From assembly GCA_964387025.1 (NCBI GenBank), contig CAYLUZ010000011.1, positions 1-64,000 on the forward strand: a stretch of DNA of 64,000 nucleotides. Direction: 5' to 3'. Shown in pieces: positions 36,595 through 45,493 of the stretch. The position numbers and the translations under genes were made by a program. The stretch comes from PNON01 sp964387025. GTDB taxonomy: Bacteria; Chloroflexota; Anaerolineae; Anaerolineales; Anaerolineaceae. Every line of letters begins with the position of its first letter. Position 1 is the first letter of the stretch. The notes below the pieces were generated by a model, which was not told the origin of the DNA, made no database searches, and worked only from the letters and a program-made list of their open reading frames with translations.

Positions 36595-37356
36595 TTAAAT
36601 ATTACACAAATCATACGCTGCTTTCAACGCAAATAATGGTTCCCCCTTTGGTAAAAATTCGTGTCCGATATAACCGGTATACCCAAAATTCATAACAGAT
36701 TTTACGATTTCAGCATAATTTAGTTCCTGGCTTCCATCGATGTCATTTCGACCAGGTACTCCTGCAGTATGTAGATGGGCAATGTGTTTCAGGTTGGTTT
36801 GAATTGTATGAATAACATCACCTTCCATGATTTGCATATGGTAAATATCATAAAGTAATTTCAAGTTCGGGGAATTTACCAAATCGCATACCGCTACTCC
36901 CCATAAGGTCCGGTCACATTGATGATCTGGGTGGTCAATTTTTGAATTTAATAATTCCAGTACGAGGGTAACGCCTAATTTTTCAGCTTGTTGAATTACC
37001 CGTTTTATTCCATTTACCGTATTTGCCAATCCAATACTGTCATCAATACCTTCACGGTTTCCGGAAAAGACGGTTAAATACGGAACTCGATATTTAGCTG
37101 CCATCTCCAATTGTCTTAATACTTCTTTTTCGAGGAAATCATGGTTTTCCGTTTTGTTAAAACCCTTTTCCAGAGGCCTATGACCAGCAACATTAACGAT
37201 TGTAAATCCGGTATTGATGGCATCGTCCCAGTATTCAGTAGGAATAAGATCTACACCGTCATAACCAATTGCCTTTACTTCTCGCAACAATGTCAGAGGG
37301 TCTATTCCTCTGTTTTCAAAGCACCACCAGGAAAATGATTGTTTTACTTTAGACAT
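36595..37356 (-). CDS. Hydroxypyruvate-isomerase-like TIM barrel
   Basis: 253 aa, close to the Hyi/OtnI group. SFSWWCFENRGIDPLTLL at the N-terminus, VLELLNSK (metal Glu), LYDIYHMQIMEGDVIHTI, HLHTAGVPGRND and ELNYAEIVKSVM, GYIGHEFLP are all family hallmarks. It would interconvert hydroxypyruvate and tartronate semialdehyde or related 3-keto/4-carbon acids. Start has GGAGGAATTTT before ATG. Third gene in the GDPD-led operon. Confidence 0.78.
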   Translation of the reverse strand: MSKVKQSFSWWCFENRGIDPLTLLREVKAIGYDGVDLIPTEYWDDAINTGFTIVNVAGHRPLEKGFNKTENHDFLEKEVLRQLEMAAKYRVPYLTVFSGNREGIDDSIGLANTVNGIKRVIQQAEKLGVTLVLELLNSKIDHPDHQCDRTLWGVAVCDLVNSPNLKLLYDIYHMQIMEGDVIHTIQTNLKHIAHLHTAGVPGRNDIDGSQELNYAEIVKSVMNFGYTGYIGHEFLPKGEPLFALKAAYDLCNI

Positions 37357-37381
37357 AAAATTCCTCCTTGAATGGAAACTA

Positions 37382-38188
37382 TCACAAATTTAACAAAGCA
37401 TCAGATAATCCATTTAGGTCATTGTATATTAAATCAGGTTTGTACTGATCATCATTTATGGTTCCTGGGAGCGTATCTCCAGAAAGGATTAATACTGTTG
37501 GAATACCTGCATTTTTCCCCATCGGAATGTCCGTTTCCAATGAATCGCCAATGATCGCCATTTTATTTAGGGGACAACCTGTCATCTTGGAGGCAATTTC
37601 TGCCATGATCGGATTTGGTTTGCCAATCACAACTCCTGGAATTTTACCAGTGGCAGATTCGACATATGCAATCATTGGGGCGATCTCCGGCATAAAACCA
37701 TTTTCATACAAACAAGTTTTATCTGGATTTGTGGCTATATATGGTATTCCAGAATACGCTAGTTCTGATAGTTTCCACAATTTATCATACGTGAGACCAG
37801 TATCAAATCCCAGAATAATAAATTCAGGATCCTTGTCGGTTAATTTGAAACCTCTGGTGAGGAACTCATCTTCCAAAGCAGGTGTTCCAATTAAGAAAAT
37901 TCGTGCACCGGGTTGTTTCTTTTGTAAATACAGGGCGGTGGCTTCTCCGGAAGTAAGTATTTTATCCTTCTCTGTAGGAAGGCCAATATTGGTCAATTTT
38001 TCAGCTGTTATGCTTCGATTGATCGAGGAATTGTTTGTAACGAACAAATAATCTTTCTTTAAATCCCTGATAGTGTCTATCAATCTTCTTGAGCCACTTA
38101 AAAGCAAGTCACCCTTATAGATTGTTCCATCCAAATCCACAAGAAAGCAATCCACATTACTTAATATATCATTTGGTGAGTATTGCAT
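37382..38188 (-). CDS. HAD-IIA (NagD/AraL-like) sugar phosphatase, second copy
   Basis: 268 aa from the ATG at 38188. Motif I FLVDLDGTIYKG, motif II FVTNNSS, motif III VIGKPNPIM and motif IV AIIGDSLETD are complete. Much of the sequence parallels the phosphatase at 33240 (GFDTGLTYDKLWKL, IATNPD, ENGFMPEIAPMIAYV), so they are paralogues from one duplication. The longer upstream frame would overlap the GDPD gene and is rejected; the chosen start is eight bases after the GDPD stop. Confidence 0.87.
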   Translation of the reverse strand: MQYSPNDILSNVDCFLVDLDGTIYKGDLLLSGSRRLIDTIRDLKKDYLFVTNNSSINRSITAEKLTNIGLPTEKDKILTSGEATALYLQKKQPGARIFLIGTPALEDEFLTRGFKLTDKDPEFIILGFDTGLTYDKLWKLSELAYSGIPYIATNPDKTCLYENGFMPEIAPMIAYVESATGKIPGVVIGKPNPIMAEIASKMTGCPLNKMAIIGDSLETDIPMGKNAGIPTVLILSGDTLPGTINDDQYKPDLIYNDLNGLSDALLNL

Positions 38189-38195
38189 TGGATAC

Positions 38196-38963
38196 CTAAA
38201 TCGGGATTGTCTTAATACCTGAAAGGACCTGATTGACGATATCTGGACGGTTTGACATAACACCGTTGACTCCAAGGTTTACTACCCTTCGGATATCTTC
38301 CGGCTCATCAGGGTCCCAAGCCCAAACCTGTATACCTGCCAGGCGAGCTTCATCCATAAATTCTTTGTCTATGTGTGGATAATAATATGCGACTACATTC
38401 GCACATGGAACTACCTGGTCCATTACTTGCTTCGGGGTCAAAGTTCCATCTTGTGGAGATGGATCTAAAACAGTCGGCAATCTGGGTTCCAGTTCTTTGG
38501 CTCTTCGTAATACATTTGGCGAAAAAGATGTGACCACAACTCTATCTACAAAATTTTCATTATGAAGTATTTTAACAACTTCTGCTGCGGTTTCCAGGGC
38601 TTCAGGTTCGGAACGCATGGGATCTAAGGTATGAGGCTCGAACTTTAATTCCAAACATAAACGAACAGAAGTTGGCCGAACTAAATCGATCACCTCTTTC
38701 AAAGTTGGAAGATGTTCTCCAAGTCCTGCATCAAAGTGTTTGGTATCTTCAAGATCAACATCCCAAACCCATCCTTTTCCAGATGTTGTTCTCTCAAAGG
38801 ATTCATCATGCATAATTATCACTTTTCTATCTTTTGTTAAATGAAGATCCATTTCGAGGAATTCCACCCCAAATTCCATCGCTTTCTTGAATGCTAATAT
38901 TGTATTTTCTGGATACAAACCTGAAAATCCTCTATGAGCTAGTCGTAACAATGAATACTTCAT
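38196..38963 (-). CDS. Glycerophosphodiester phosphodiesterase, GntR-regulated copy B
   Basis: 255 aa. His10-Arg11, Glu37, Asp39 and His52 are conserved (AHRG, FLEMDLHLTKD, IMHDE). Very similar along its length to the copy at 20463. It is the first gene of a minus-strand operon with phosphatase, isomerase, PHP, kinase and glycerol-1-phosphate-dehydrogenase-like genes, so the glycerol phosphate released is probably handled by these enzymes. Promoter and operator at 39029-39072. Confidence 0.92.
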   Translation of the reverse strand: MKYSLLRLAHRGFSGLYPENTILAFKKAMEFGVEFLEMDLHLTKDRKVIIMHDESFERTTSGKGWVWDVDLEDTKHFDAGLGEHLPTLKEVIDLVRPTSVRLCLELKFEPHTLDPMRSEPEALETAAEVVKILHNENFVDRVVVTSFSPNVLRRAKELEPRLPTVLDPSPQDGTLTPKQVMDQVVPCANVVAYYYPHIDKEFMDEARLAGIQVWAWDPDEPEDIRRVVNLGVNGVMSNRPDIVNQVLSGIKTIPI

Positions 38964-39028
38964 TTTTCCTCCAAAAATAAATAATTATTCCTTGTTGAAA
39001 ATCCCCTATTAATTGATATAATATCATA

Positions 39029-39044
39029 AGACGTCATAACAACT
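39029..39044 (-). promoter_or_regulatory. Predicted GntR operator, site 3
   Basis: Minus-strand AGTTGTTATGACGTCT, one base different from sites 1 and 2, immediately after the -10 box of the GDPD-led operon. Confidence 0.72.
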
Positions 39045-39072
39045 ATTATATTACTACGAGAATAAAAGTCAA
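39045..39072 (-). promoter_or_regulatory. Promoter of the GDPD-led catabolic operon
   Basis: Minus strand: TTGACT (39067-39072) and TATAAT (39045-39050), 16 bases apart, the same geometry as at 20380-20407. Confidence 0.75.
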
Positions 39073-39203
39073 CTTTTTAATAATAAGAAACTTAATAGGC
39101 TAATAATTACTTATGCAATATTTATCTGTAACGACTTGGTGTCGACTAAATTAATACTGCATACATTTTTCTTTTATACATTATCAAACTGTGGAGAAAT
39201 TGA

Positions 39204-39893
39204 ATGATGCCTGAATTTATCGTAATGCTCACTTACAATGATCAAACGGTAATCGATGCATCAAAGATTTTTGAGGATTGTAAAGACCTTCCAGTTGCTC
39301 ATTGGGGTTTTAAAGATGTTGGTCTACCTCCGGATAAAATGAAGGCTTTATTCAACGAGATGAAAAAAGCCGGGAAAACGACTTATCTTGAAGTCGTTAG
39401 CTTGACGGAGGAAGAGGGCTTGAAAGGTGCAAAGCTGGCGGTGGAAGCGGGCTGTGATGTGTTAATGGGAACGGTTTTCTTTGAATCCATTAATAAATAC
39501 CTTACTGGTAAACCGATCAAATACTTCCCTTTCCCGGGGCACATACACGGTCACCCTAGTAATTTGGCTGGAACTATTGATGAAATTGTTGCTCATGCAA
39601 AACTATTGGAATCCCATGGTGTGGATGGATTGGATTTACTCACCTACAGATATCAAGGCGACGCATCAGTTCTCTTACAAAAAGTAGTGAATGGTGTATC
39701 AATCCCTGTTGTATCTGCCGGATCAATAGAATCACTTCAAAGAATTTCTGATGTATGGAAAACCGGTGCATGGGGATTTACTGTTGGAAGCGCCCTTTTT
39801 GATAAAAAGTTTGCTCCTAAAGGATCATTTGCTGAAAATATCCGGGTTGTTACAAATTGGTTAATTTCGAATACACAATTATCGGATGATTGA
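39204..39893 (+). CDS. TIM-barrel protein of unknown function
   Basis: 229 aa, no membrane segment. The pattern EFIVMLTYNDQTV at the start, then VEAGCDVLMGTVFFES, GVDGLDLLTYRYQGD and VVSAGSIESLQRI suggests a small (beta/alpha)8 barrel with a phosphate-binding loop (VSAGSI...WGFTVGSALFD), similar in shape to aldolases or GlpP-like proteins. I do not recognise the family. GGAG precedes the first ATG. It stands alone between the GDPD operon and the ABC operon and has a TGA stop. Confidence 0.6.
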   Translation: MMPEFIVMLTYNDQTVIDASKIFEDCKDLPVAHWGFKDVGLPPDKMKALFNEMKKAGKTTYLEVVSLTEEEGLKGAKLAVEAGCDVLMGTVFFESINKYLTGKPIKYFPFPGHIHGHPSNLAGTIDEIVAHAKLLESHGVDGLDLLTYRYQGDASVLLQKVVNGVSIPVVSAGSIESLQRISDVWKTGAWGFTVGSALFDKKFAPKGSFAENIRVVTNWLISNTQLSDD

Positions 39894-39897
39894 ATAC

Positions 39898-39924
39898 TTG
39901 ACAATTTCAAATTCCATATATAAT
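39898..39924 (+). promoter_or_regulatory. Possible promoter of the peptide/oligosaccharide ABC operon
   Basis: TTGACA (39898-39903) and TATAAT (39919-39924), 15 bases apart, about 160 bases before the binding-protein start. No copy of the GntR site is seen here. Confidence 0.5.
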
Positions 39925-40084
39925 TTGTATATTCTGATATTTTCCAATGGTTCGTTATTACAACTAAATCAGATTTTCCTTCGAAGATGAAAGGAGGTTC
40001 TTATCGTAAAATAATGGATAAATTTGTTCCTGACAGAATTACGAAAAGTTGTTCATTTAATTCTACCTTCTAAGGAGTGAGAAA

Positions 40085-42205
40085 ATGAAATTGAAACAAG
40101 TAGTTCTAATGTTAATAAGTGTTTTGGTTGTAGCGTCAATGATTGTGTCCTGCGCCCCACAACCAACACCATTACCACTTCCCCCCCTGCCAACAACTGA
40201 ACCAGCTGCACCTGCGGCACCAGCGGCTCCTGCTGCTCCAGCAGCACCTGCTGTTGTAGGCAAACCACCAGCTATTACAGTTGCCGATATGCAAGGTGTA
40301 GCTCCCGGAAAATATCCCAACCAGTATGAAGTTTCTGAGTTTGAAGCAGCTACTGGTGGAAAAATGGAATTTTCAGGCCGTGCCACAATCGACCCGAAAC
40401 TTGTAGAACTTTTCGGAGAAATTCCGGCCGATGTCACTGCTCGCCTGCCAGAAGAACCACTAGTAACAGTGCCATACGCTGAAATTGGTAAATATGGTGG
40501 TCAGTTGGAAGGTCTTTCTCTTGGACCAGAGAGTGGTAACTCAGAATACTTAAGCTGGCGTCATGCTAACCTGGTTCGTTATGGTGATGACCTTGTACAA
40601 ATCCTCCCCAACTTGGTTAAAGATTATGTTGTTAGTGACGACTTGACTGAGTTTACTTTTACTCTTCGCAAAGGACATAAATGGTCCGATGGGAAACCCT
40701 TCACGTCCGATGATGTAGTATTCTGGTGGGAAGACATCATTTTAAACAAAGAACTAACCAAAGAAGTTCCTTCGGTCTGGACCTTTGGTGGTGAGCCTAT
40801 GAAGGTGGTAAAAGTTGATGAAGTCACCTTCAAGTTTGTCACAGTAGCCCCTGCTCCGGGTATGATGCCCTGGTTAGCCCGAACCTGGATCCTTCCAGCT
40901 GCTCCAAAACACTGGCTTGAATCTAAACACATAAAGTATAACGCTGCAATCAACGACGAAGCGATAGCAGAAGGTAAACCAAGCTGGGTCGAATACTTCT
41001 ACACCTGGTATGGTGAATGGGCAGATTCCGTTCATCGTCCTGGAACTCCACGACTTGAAGCCTGGTTGGTTGTTGAAGAAACTCCTGAGTACCAGATGGG
41101 TATGGCCAACCCTTACTATCATGTTGTAGATACGGCTGGTCAACAATTACCTTATGTTGACAGAAGTAAAGAAAACTACACTCAGGATAACCAGGTACTT
41201 GAGCTTAAAGTCATCAATGGTGAAATTGATCAAAAAGCTCAGACATTAAAATTTGCATCAGCGCCTGTTTTCAAACAGCATGAAGCAGATGGTGATTACA
41301 AAGCATACTTGTTGAAGTCGGCCAGCGATGGTATGAATGTAGCCTTCAACTGCACCAGCAAAGATCCGGTACTAAAAACTTTGTTCAGCAATCCGGATTT
41401 CAATTATGCTATGTCAATCGCTCTTGATCGCAAAGAATTCAACAAGGTAACCTGCTTCGGCGAGTGTGAGGAAATCAACACCGGTGTACCTATTCACCCG
41501 ACAGCGAGTTTTGCCAAACCTGAATGGTATACCAAGGCAACTGAATACGATCCTGCTAAGGCGAATCAGATGCTTGATGCTTTAGGCCTGGATAAGAAAG
41601 ATGGTGAGGGTTTCCGCCTTCGCTCAGATGGTAAGCGGTTAATTATTTTCGCAAACTATACCATCCAATCCATCAGCGCTGAAGCAATGGCTTTGATCAA
41701 AAGCTATTGGGAAGCTGTTGGAGTTAAGGTTGAATTGAAGGAAGTTGCGACAGAAGCCTACCGTGCATTAGTATCTGGAAATGATCATGATCTTGCATCA
41801 TTTACCAGCGGAGGCACACTTGAGCCTTCATTCCTCGCCAACCAATATCGCTTCTACCCGCCTTTCGGTGATTCAGTACTCGAACCACAGTGCGGTTTAC
41901 CCTACTACGAATGGCTGAAGAGTGATGGAGCAACTGGTGAAGAACCACCCGCTGATATGAAAGCACTTTATGATCTGACAAATCAGTGGAAAGTCACTTT
42001 ACCTGGTTCAGCTGATTACATTAAACTTGGTCAGGAAATCGGTGATATTCATAGTAAGAATATGTATTTGATCGGTATCATTGGACCTGCACCGTCTGTT
42101 ATGATTGTCAAGAACAGACTCATGAACTTCGTTTTACCGACAGTAACCGCTTTCGAGTTTTACCGGGAATATCCATTCCGCCCGGATCAGTGGTTCCTCA
42201 AGTAA
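40085..42205 (+). CDS. ABC transporter substrate-binding lipoprotein, family 5 (DppA/OppA class)
   Basis: 706 aa. A signal peptide ends in the lipobox Val-Ser-Cys (Cys 20). It is followed by a Pro/Thr-rich linker with five Ala-Ala-Pro units (~40-56). The binding domain then shows the family-5 text DLTEFTFTLRKGHKWSDGKPFTSDDVVFWWED and later NPDFNYAMSIALDRKEF. The length is above the usual 530-600, typical of oligosaccharide-type members in Chloroflexota and Thermotogota. Ribosome site AAGGAGTGAGAAA. First gene of a five-gene importer. Confidence 0.9.
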   Translation: MKLKQVVLMLISVLVVASMIVSCAPQPTPLPLPPLPTTEPAAPAAPAAPAAPAAPAVVGKPPAITVADMQGVAPGKYPNQYEVSEFEAATGGKMEFSGRATIDPKLVELFGEIPADVTARLPEEPLVTVPYAEIGKYGGQLEGLSLGPESGNSEYLSWRHANLVRYGDDLVQILPNLVKDYVVSDDLTEFTFTLRKGHKWSDGKPFTSDDVVFWWEDIILNKELTKEVPSVWTFGGEPMKVVKVDEVTFKFVTVAPAPGMMPWLARTWILPAAPKHWLESKHIKYNAAINDEAIAEGKPSWVEYFYTWYGEWADSVHRPGTPRLEAWLVVEETPEYQMGMANPYYHVVDTAGQQLPYVDRSKENYTQDNQVLELKVINGEIDQKAQTLKFASAPVFKQHEADGDYKAYLLKSASDGMNVAFNCTSKDPVLKTLFSNPDFNYAMSIALDRKEFNKVTCFGECEEINTGVPIHPTASFAKPEWYTKATEYDPAKANQMLDALGLDKKDGEGFRLRSDGKRLIIFANYTIQSISAEAMALIKSYWEAVGVKVELKEVATEAYRALVSGNDHDLASFTSGGTLEPSFLANQYRFYPPFGDSVLEPQCGLPYYEWLKSDGATGEEPPADMKALYDLTNQWKVTLPGSADYIKLGQEIGDIHSKNMYLIGIIGPAPSVMIVKNRLMNFVLPTVTAFEFYREYPFRPDQWFLK

Positions 42206-42227
42206 TAAAACAAATTCAATGTTATGC

Positions 42228-42258
42228 TATGGTTAGGGGGGGAACCCCCCTAACCATA
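42228..42258 (+). terminator. Intra-operon G/C hairpin after the binding-protein gene
   Basis: 14-base arms (TATGGTTAGGGGGG and its complement) around a GAA loop, followed by TTTTG, 22 bases past the stop. Such hairpins stabilise the upstream mRNA or partly stop transcription, giving more binding protein than permease. Confidence 0.75.
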
Positions 42259-42279
42259 TTTTGAAAAGAAAGGGTGAAC

Positions 42280-43278
42280 ATGTTAAAGTTTGCTCTAAAG
42301 CGATTACTCATCATGTTGGTGATGTTAATCGGTCTTTCCCTGATTGTTTTTGTAATTCTTGAATTACCACCCGGCGATTTTGCTGAACGTTATGTTTTCG
42401 ACCTAAGACAATCTGGCGCTCAGATTACTTTTGATCAGATTGATAACTATAGGCATATGTTGGGATTGGATAGACCCTGGCCAGTAAGATATCTTCAATG
42501 GATTGGTGGAATTGTTACCCGGCTTGATTTTGGATGGTCGTTAACTTACCGCATTCCTGTAACTGAGGTACTTGGAAGTAGAATATTATTTACTGTAGGT
42601 TTATCCGTTGTTACTATTGCTTTATCTTATTTGATCGCAATTCCATTGGGCATATATTCAGCCATGCACCAGTATTCTTTCGGTGATTATGTCTTTACTG
42701 TGTTAGGATATCTTGGAATGGCGACACCTGCCTTTCTTTTTGCGCTTATCCTTTTATATATTTCCACAATGTATCTAAATACAAGTGTTGGCGGAATTTT
42801 TTCTGGTGAATATCAGCAGGCTGCATGGTCTTGGGGAAAACTCTTGGATTTCTTTAAACACATGTGGATTCCAGTTCTAGTGTTAGGAACGTCCGGGGCT
42901 GCATCCACTATCCGGACCATGCGTGCCACCATGCTGGATGAAAAAAATCAATTGTATGTCACTGTCGCACGGGCAAAAGGCGTAAGTGAAAAGAATTTGA
43001 TACAAAAATATCCCGTACGAGCAGCATTAAATCCAGTTGTTAGTACAATTGGTTGGGAATTGGCTTCAATTGTGTCAGGCTCACCAATTACTGCTACTGT
43101 ACTTGCACTACCTGATATTGGACCTGTATTTCTTAAAGCTCTTCTCAACCAGGACATTTATTTGTCTGCCACAGTTCTTTTAATTTATTCCTCTTTGACA
43201 ATTATTGGGACTTTTCTCTCAGATATCTTACTAGCAGCCCTTGATCCACGCATCCGATTTGGGGGGGGTGCACGATGA
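42280..43278 (+). CDS. ABC transporter permease, DppB class
   Basis: 332 aa with six membrane segments. LPPGDFAERYV after the first segment and the EAA-type loop (YVTVARAKGVSEKNLIQKYPVRAALNPVVSTIG) are standard for DppB/OppB. AAAGGGTGAAC favours the ATG at 42280 over the GTG six bases before it. Its end overlaps the start of the next permease by four bases. Confidence 0.88.
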   Translation: MLKFALKRLLIMLVMLIGLSLIVFVILELPPGDFAERYVFDLRQSGAQITFDQIDNYRHMLGLDRPWPVRYLQWIGGIVTRLDFGWSLTYRIPVTEVLGSRILFTVGLSVVTIALSYLIAIPLGIYSAMHQYSFGDYVFTVLGYLGMATPAFLFALILLYISTMYLNTSVGGIFSGEYQQAAWSWGKLLDFFKHMWIPVLVLGTSGAASTIRTMRATMLDEKNQLYVTVARAKGVSEKNLIQKYPVRAALNPVVSTIGWELASIVSGSPITATVLALPDIGPVFLKALLNQDIYLSATVLLIYSSLTIIGTFLSDILLAALDPRIRFGGGAR

Positions 43279-44429
43279 ACTCAACAACTAGCTCCACTAA
43301 GACCTCTGACCCTAAGCTCCGTGAATTGAATACAGAACAAAAGAAGAAGGAAGCTTACTACACCGCAACACAGTTACAACTAATGTGGTGGAAATTCCGC
43401 AAGCATCGTGTAGCGATAATCGGCTCATACGTACTTGGATTATTTGTTTTTATCATGCTTTTTTGTGAATTCCTGGCACCTTATGGATCTCAATCCAGAG
43501 ATGGCGATTATTTATTTGGAGGACCACAGAAAATTCATTTTAGCGACGTCAATGGCGATTTTATTGGACCATTTATATACAGCATGACCACCAAATTCAA
43601 CAAAGAAACGATGCAATTGGACCTAACTGAAGATACAACAACTCCACACAAAATTCGGTTTCTTACCAAGGGAGAATCCTATAAATTGTGGGGAATCTTT
43701 AAGAGTGATTTTCACTTGTTTGTGGTCCCCGATGGTTATCTGCACCTGTTTGGAACAGATAGCCTGGGAAGGGATGTTTTCTCCCGAACCCTATACGGTA
43801 TCAGGACATCGATGACAATTGGCTTGTTAGGTGTATGCATATCATTTCTAGTAGGATTATCTTTGGGTGGTATATCCGGCTATTTTGGTGGAGCCATTGA
43901 CACTATTATTCAACGAATTATTGAGTTTATTCGGTCAATTCCAACCATACCATTATGGATGTCTCTAGCTGCAATTTTGCCTAAAGAATGGTCTCCTCTC
44001 AGGGTCTATTTTGCAGTGACAATTATTCTCGGTTTTCTTACCTGGACAACTCTTGCTCGAAGAGTGAGAGGAAAATTGATCTCGATGCGTGAGGAAGATT
44101 TTGTTTTTGCTGCCCGCCTTGCCGGTAGTGATGATCTTCGAATTATCTGGCGGCATATGCTGCCCGCTTTCCTGAGTTATATCATTGTTGACCTTACCAT
44201 CTCTTTTCCGGCAATGATACTTGGGGAGACTACCTTAAGTTTTATTGGATTAGGTCTTCGTGAACCAGTAGTCAGTCTGGGAGTATTACTCCAGGCAGCA
44301 CAAAACATAAAAGCCATTGAAGAGCATCCCTGGTTATTCATACCAGCGATCTTCGTCGTGATTAGCGTTCTGGCATTCAGCCTGGTTGGCGATGGAATGC
44401 GTGACGCTGCTGATCCGTATTCGCAATAA
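43275..44429 (+). CDS. ABC transporter permease, DppC class
   Basis: 384 aa. A cytoplasmic N-terminus of ~45 residues, one membrane segment, a ~90-residue outside loop and then the permease core with DLSLGRDVFSR-like text (GTDSLGRDVFSRTLYGIRT) and the EAA loop FVFAARLAGSDDLRIIWRHMLP. The start overlaps the DppB-class stop (ATGA), so translation is coupled. Confidence 0.88.
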   Translation: MNSTTSSTKTSDPKLRELNTEQKKKEAYYTATQLQLMWWKFRKHRVAIIGSYVLGLFVFIMLFCEFLAPYGSQSRDGDYLFGGPQKIHFSDVNGDFIGPFIYSMTTKFNKETMQLDLTEDTTTPHKIRFLTKGESYKLWGIFKSDFHLFVVPDGYLHLFGTDSLGRDVFSRTLYGIRTSMTIGLLGVCISFLVGLSLGGISGYFGGAIDTIIQRIIEFIRSIPTIPLWMSLAAILPKEWSPLRVYFAVTIILGFLTWTTLARRVRGKLISMREEDFVFAARLAGSDDLRIIWRHMLPAFLSYIIVDLTISFPAMILGETTLSFIGLGLREPVVSLGVLLQAAQNIKAIEEHPWLFIPAIFVVISVLAFSLVGDGMRDAADPYSQ

Positions 44430-44439
44430 GAGGAATCTC

Positions 44440-45456
44440 ATGCAACTTGAGAATAATGAACTGATCCGTATAAACAACCTTAAAGTTACTTTCGCCCTTG
44501 ATGAGGGAACCGTCCAAGCTCTGGATGGTATCGATATGACCATTGGGAATGGAAAGGTAATAGGTGTAGTTGGCGAAAGTGGTTGTGGAAAAAGTATTAC
44601 TGCAAGAAGTATATTAAGAATTATTCCATCTCCCGGAAAGATAGATGAAGGGGAAATCCTACTCAGAACAAAAGTAGGCTCCCCGGATGGAAAAGACTAC
44701 CTGCTTGATATAACGAAATTAGATCAGGATAGCGATCTACTTCGACAAATTCGCTGGGGTGAAATTTCCATGATCTTCCAGGAACCTATGACATCATTTT
44801 CCTCTTATCATACTCTGGGTGATCAGATCAGCGAAGCAGCCATTGTCCATACAAAAATATCTAAACCCGAAGCGCGAAAATTAGCGATTGAAATGTTGGA
44901 TCGAGTGGGAATCCCCAATGCATCCACCCGGGTCAACCAGTATCCTCATGAGTTTTCTGGTGGAATGCGTCAGCGCGCAATGATTGCTATGGCATTGATT
45001 TGCAATCCTTCATTGTTAATCGCTGATGAACCTACAACATCTCTTGATGTAACTATCCAGGCCCAGATGCTTGAATTGATGCGGGATTTACGAGAGGACT
45101 TCGGTTCAAGCATCTTGTTTATCACTCATAATCTTGGTGTGATTGCACAAATTGCTGATGAAGTGTACATTATGTACCTTGGAAGAATCGTTGAAAGTGG
45201 GACTGTAAAAGATATTTTCTATAATCCCAAGCATCCTTACACTGTGGATTTACTTCAGGCCATCCCCAAGATCTCTGGTGCAAGAAAAGATAGATTGGTA
45301 GCCATTGAAGGAAATGTACCGAGCCCATATGATCGACCTTCAGGTTGTCCATTCCATCCAAGGTGCAACCGGTTTATAAAAGGTGTTTGTGATATTCAGG
45401 TTACAAAAATGATTGATTTTGGTAATAATCACAAAGCTGCTTGCCATCTGTATTAG
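44440..45456 (+). CDS. ABC transporter ATPase, DppD class
   Basis: 338 aa. Walker A GESGCGKS, Q-loop MIFQEPMTSF, signature FSGGMRQRAMIAMAL, Walker B LLIADEPTTSLD and H-loop FITHNLG are present. The C-terminal oligopeptide-transporter domain has the Cys pattern PSGCPFHPRC...C...C that in some homologues binds a 4Fe-4S cluster. AGAGGAATCTC fixes the ATG at 44440; the longer frame overlaps DppC. Confidence 0.9.
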   Translation: MQLENNELIRINNLKVTFALDEGTVQALDGIDMTIGNGKVIGVVGESGCGKSITARSILRIIPSPGKIDEGEILLRTKVGSPDGKDYLLDITKLDQDSDLLRQIRWGEISMIFQEPMTSFSSYHTLGDQISEAAIVHTKISKPEARKLAIEMLDRVGIPNASTRVNQYPHEFSGGMRQRAMIAMALICNPSLLIADEPTTSLDVTIQAQMLELMRDLREDFGSSILFITHNLGVIAQIADEVYIMYLGRIVESGTVKDIFYNPKHPYTVDLLQAIPKISGARKDRLVAIEGNVPSPYDRPSGCPFHPRCNRFIKGVCDIQVTKMIDFGNNHKAACHLY

Positions 45457-45493
45457 TTGATAACATATTACCTTAATATTCGGGAGTAATTGA

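Noticed and set aside
37458..38051. Long plus-strand open frame of 197 codons
   Set aside because: It is the antisense shadow of the HAD-IIA phosphatase, whose motifs are complete on the minus strand.
40014..40073. Possible 19-codon leader peptide just before the ABC binding-protein gene, ending in the TAAGGAG ribosome site
   Set aside because: The AGGAGG upstream is 16 bases from its ATG, too far, and the peptide has no attenuator-like codon run. Probably chance.
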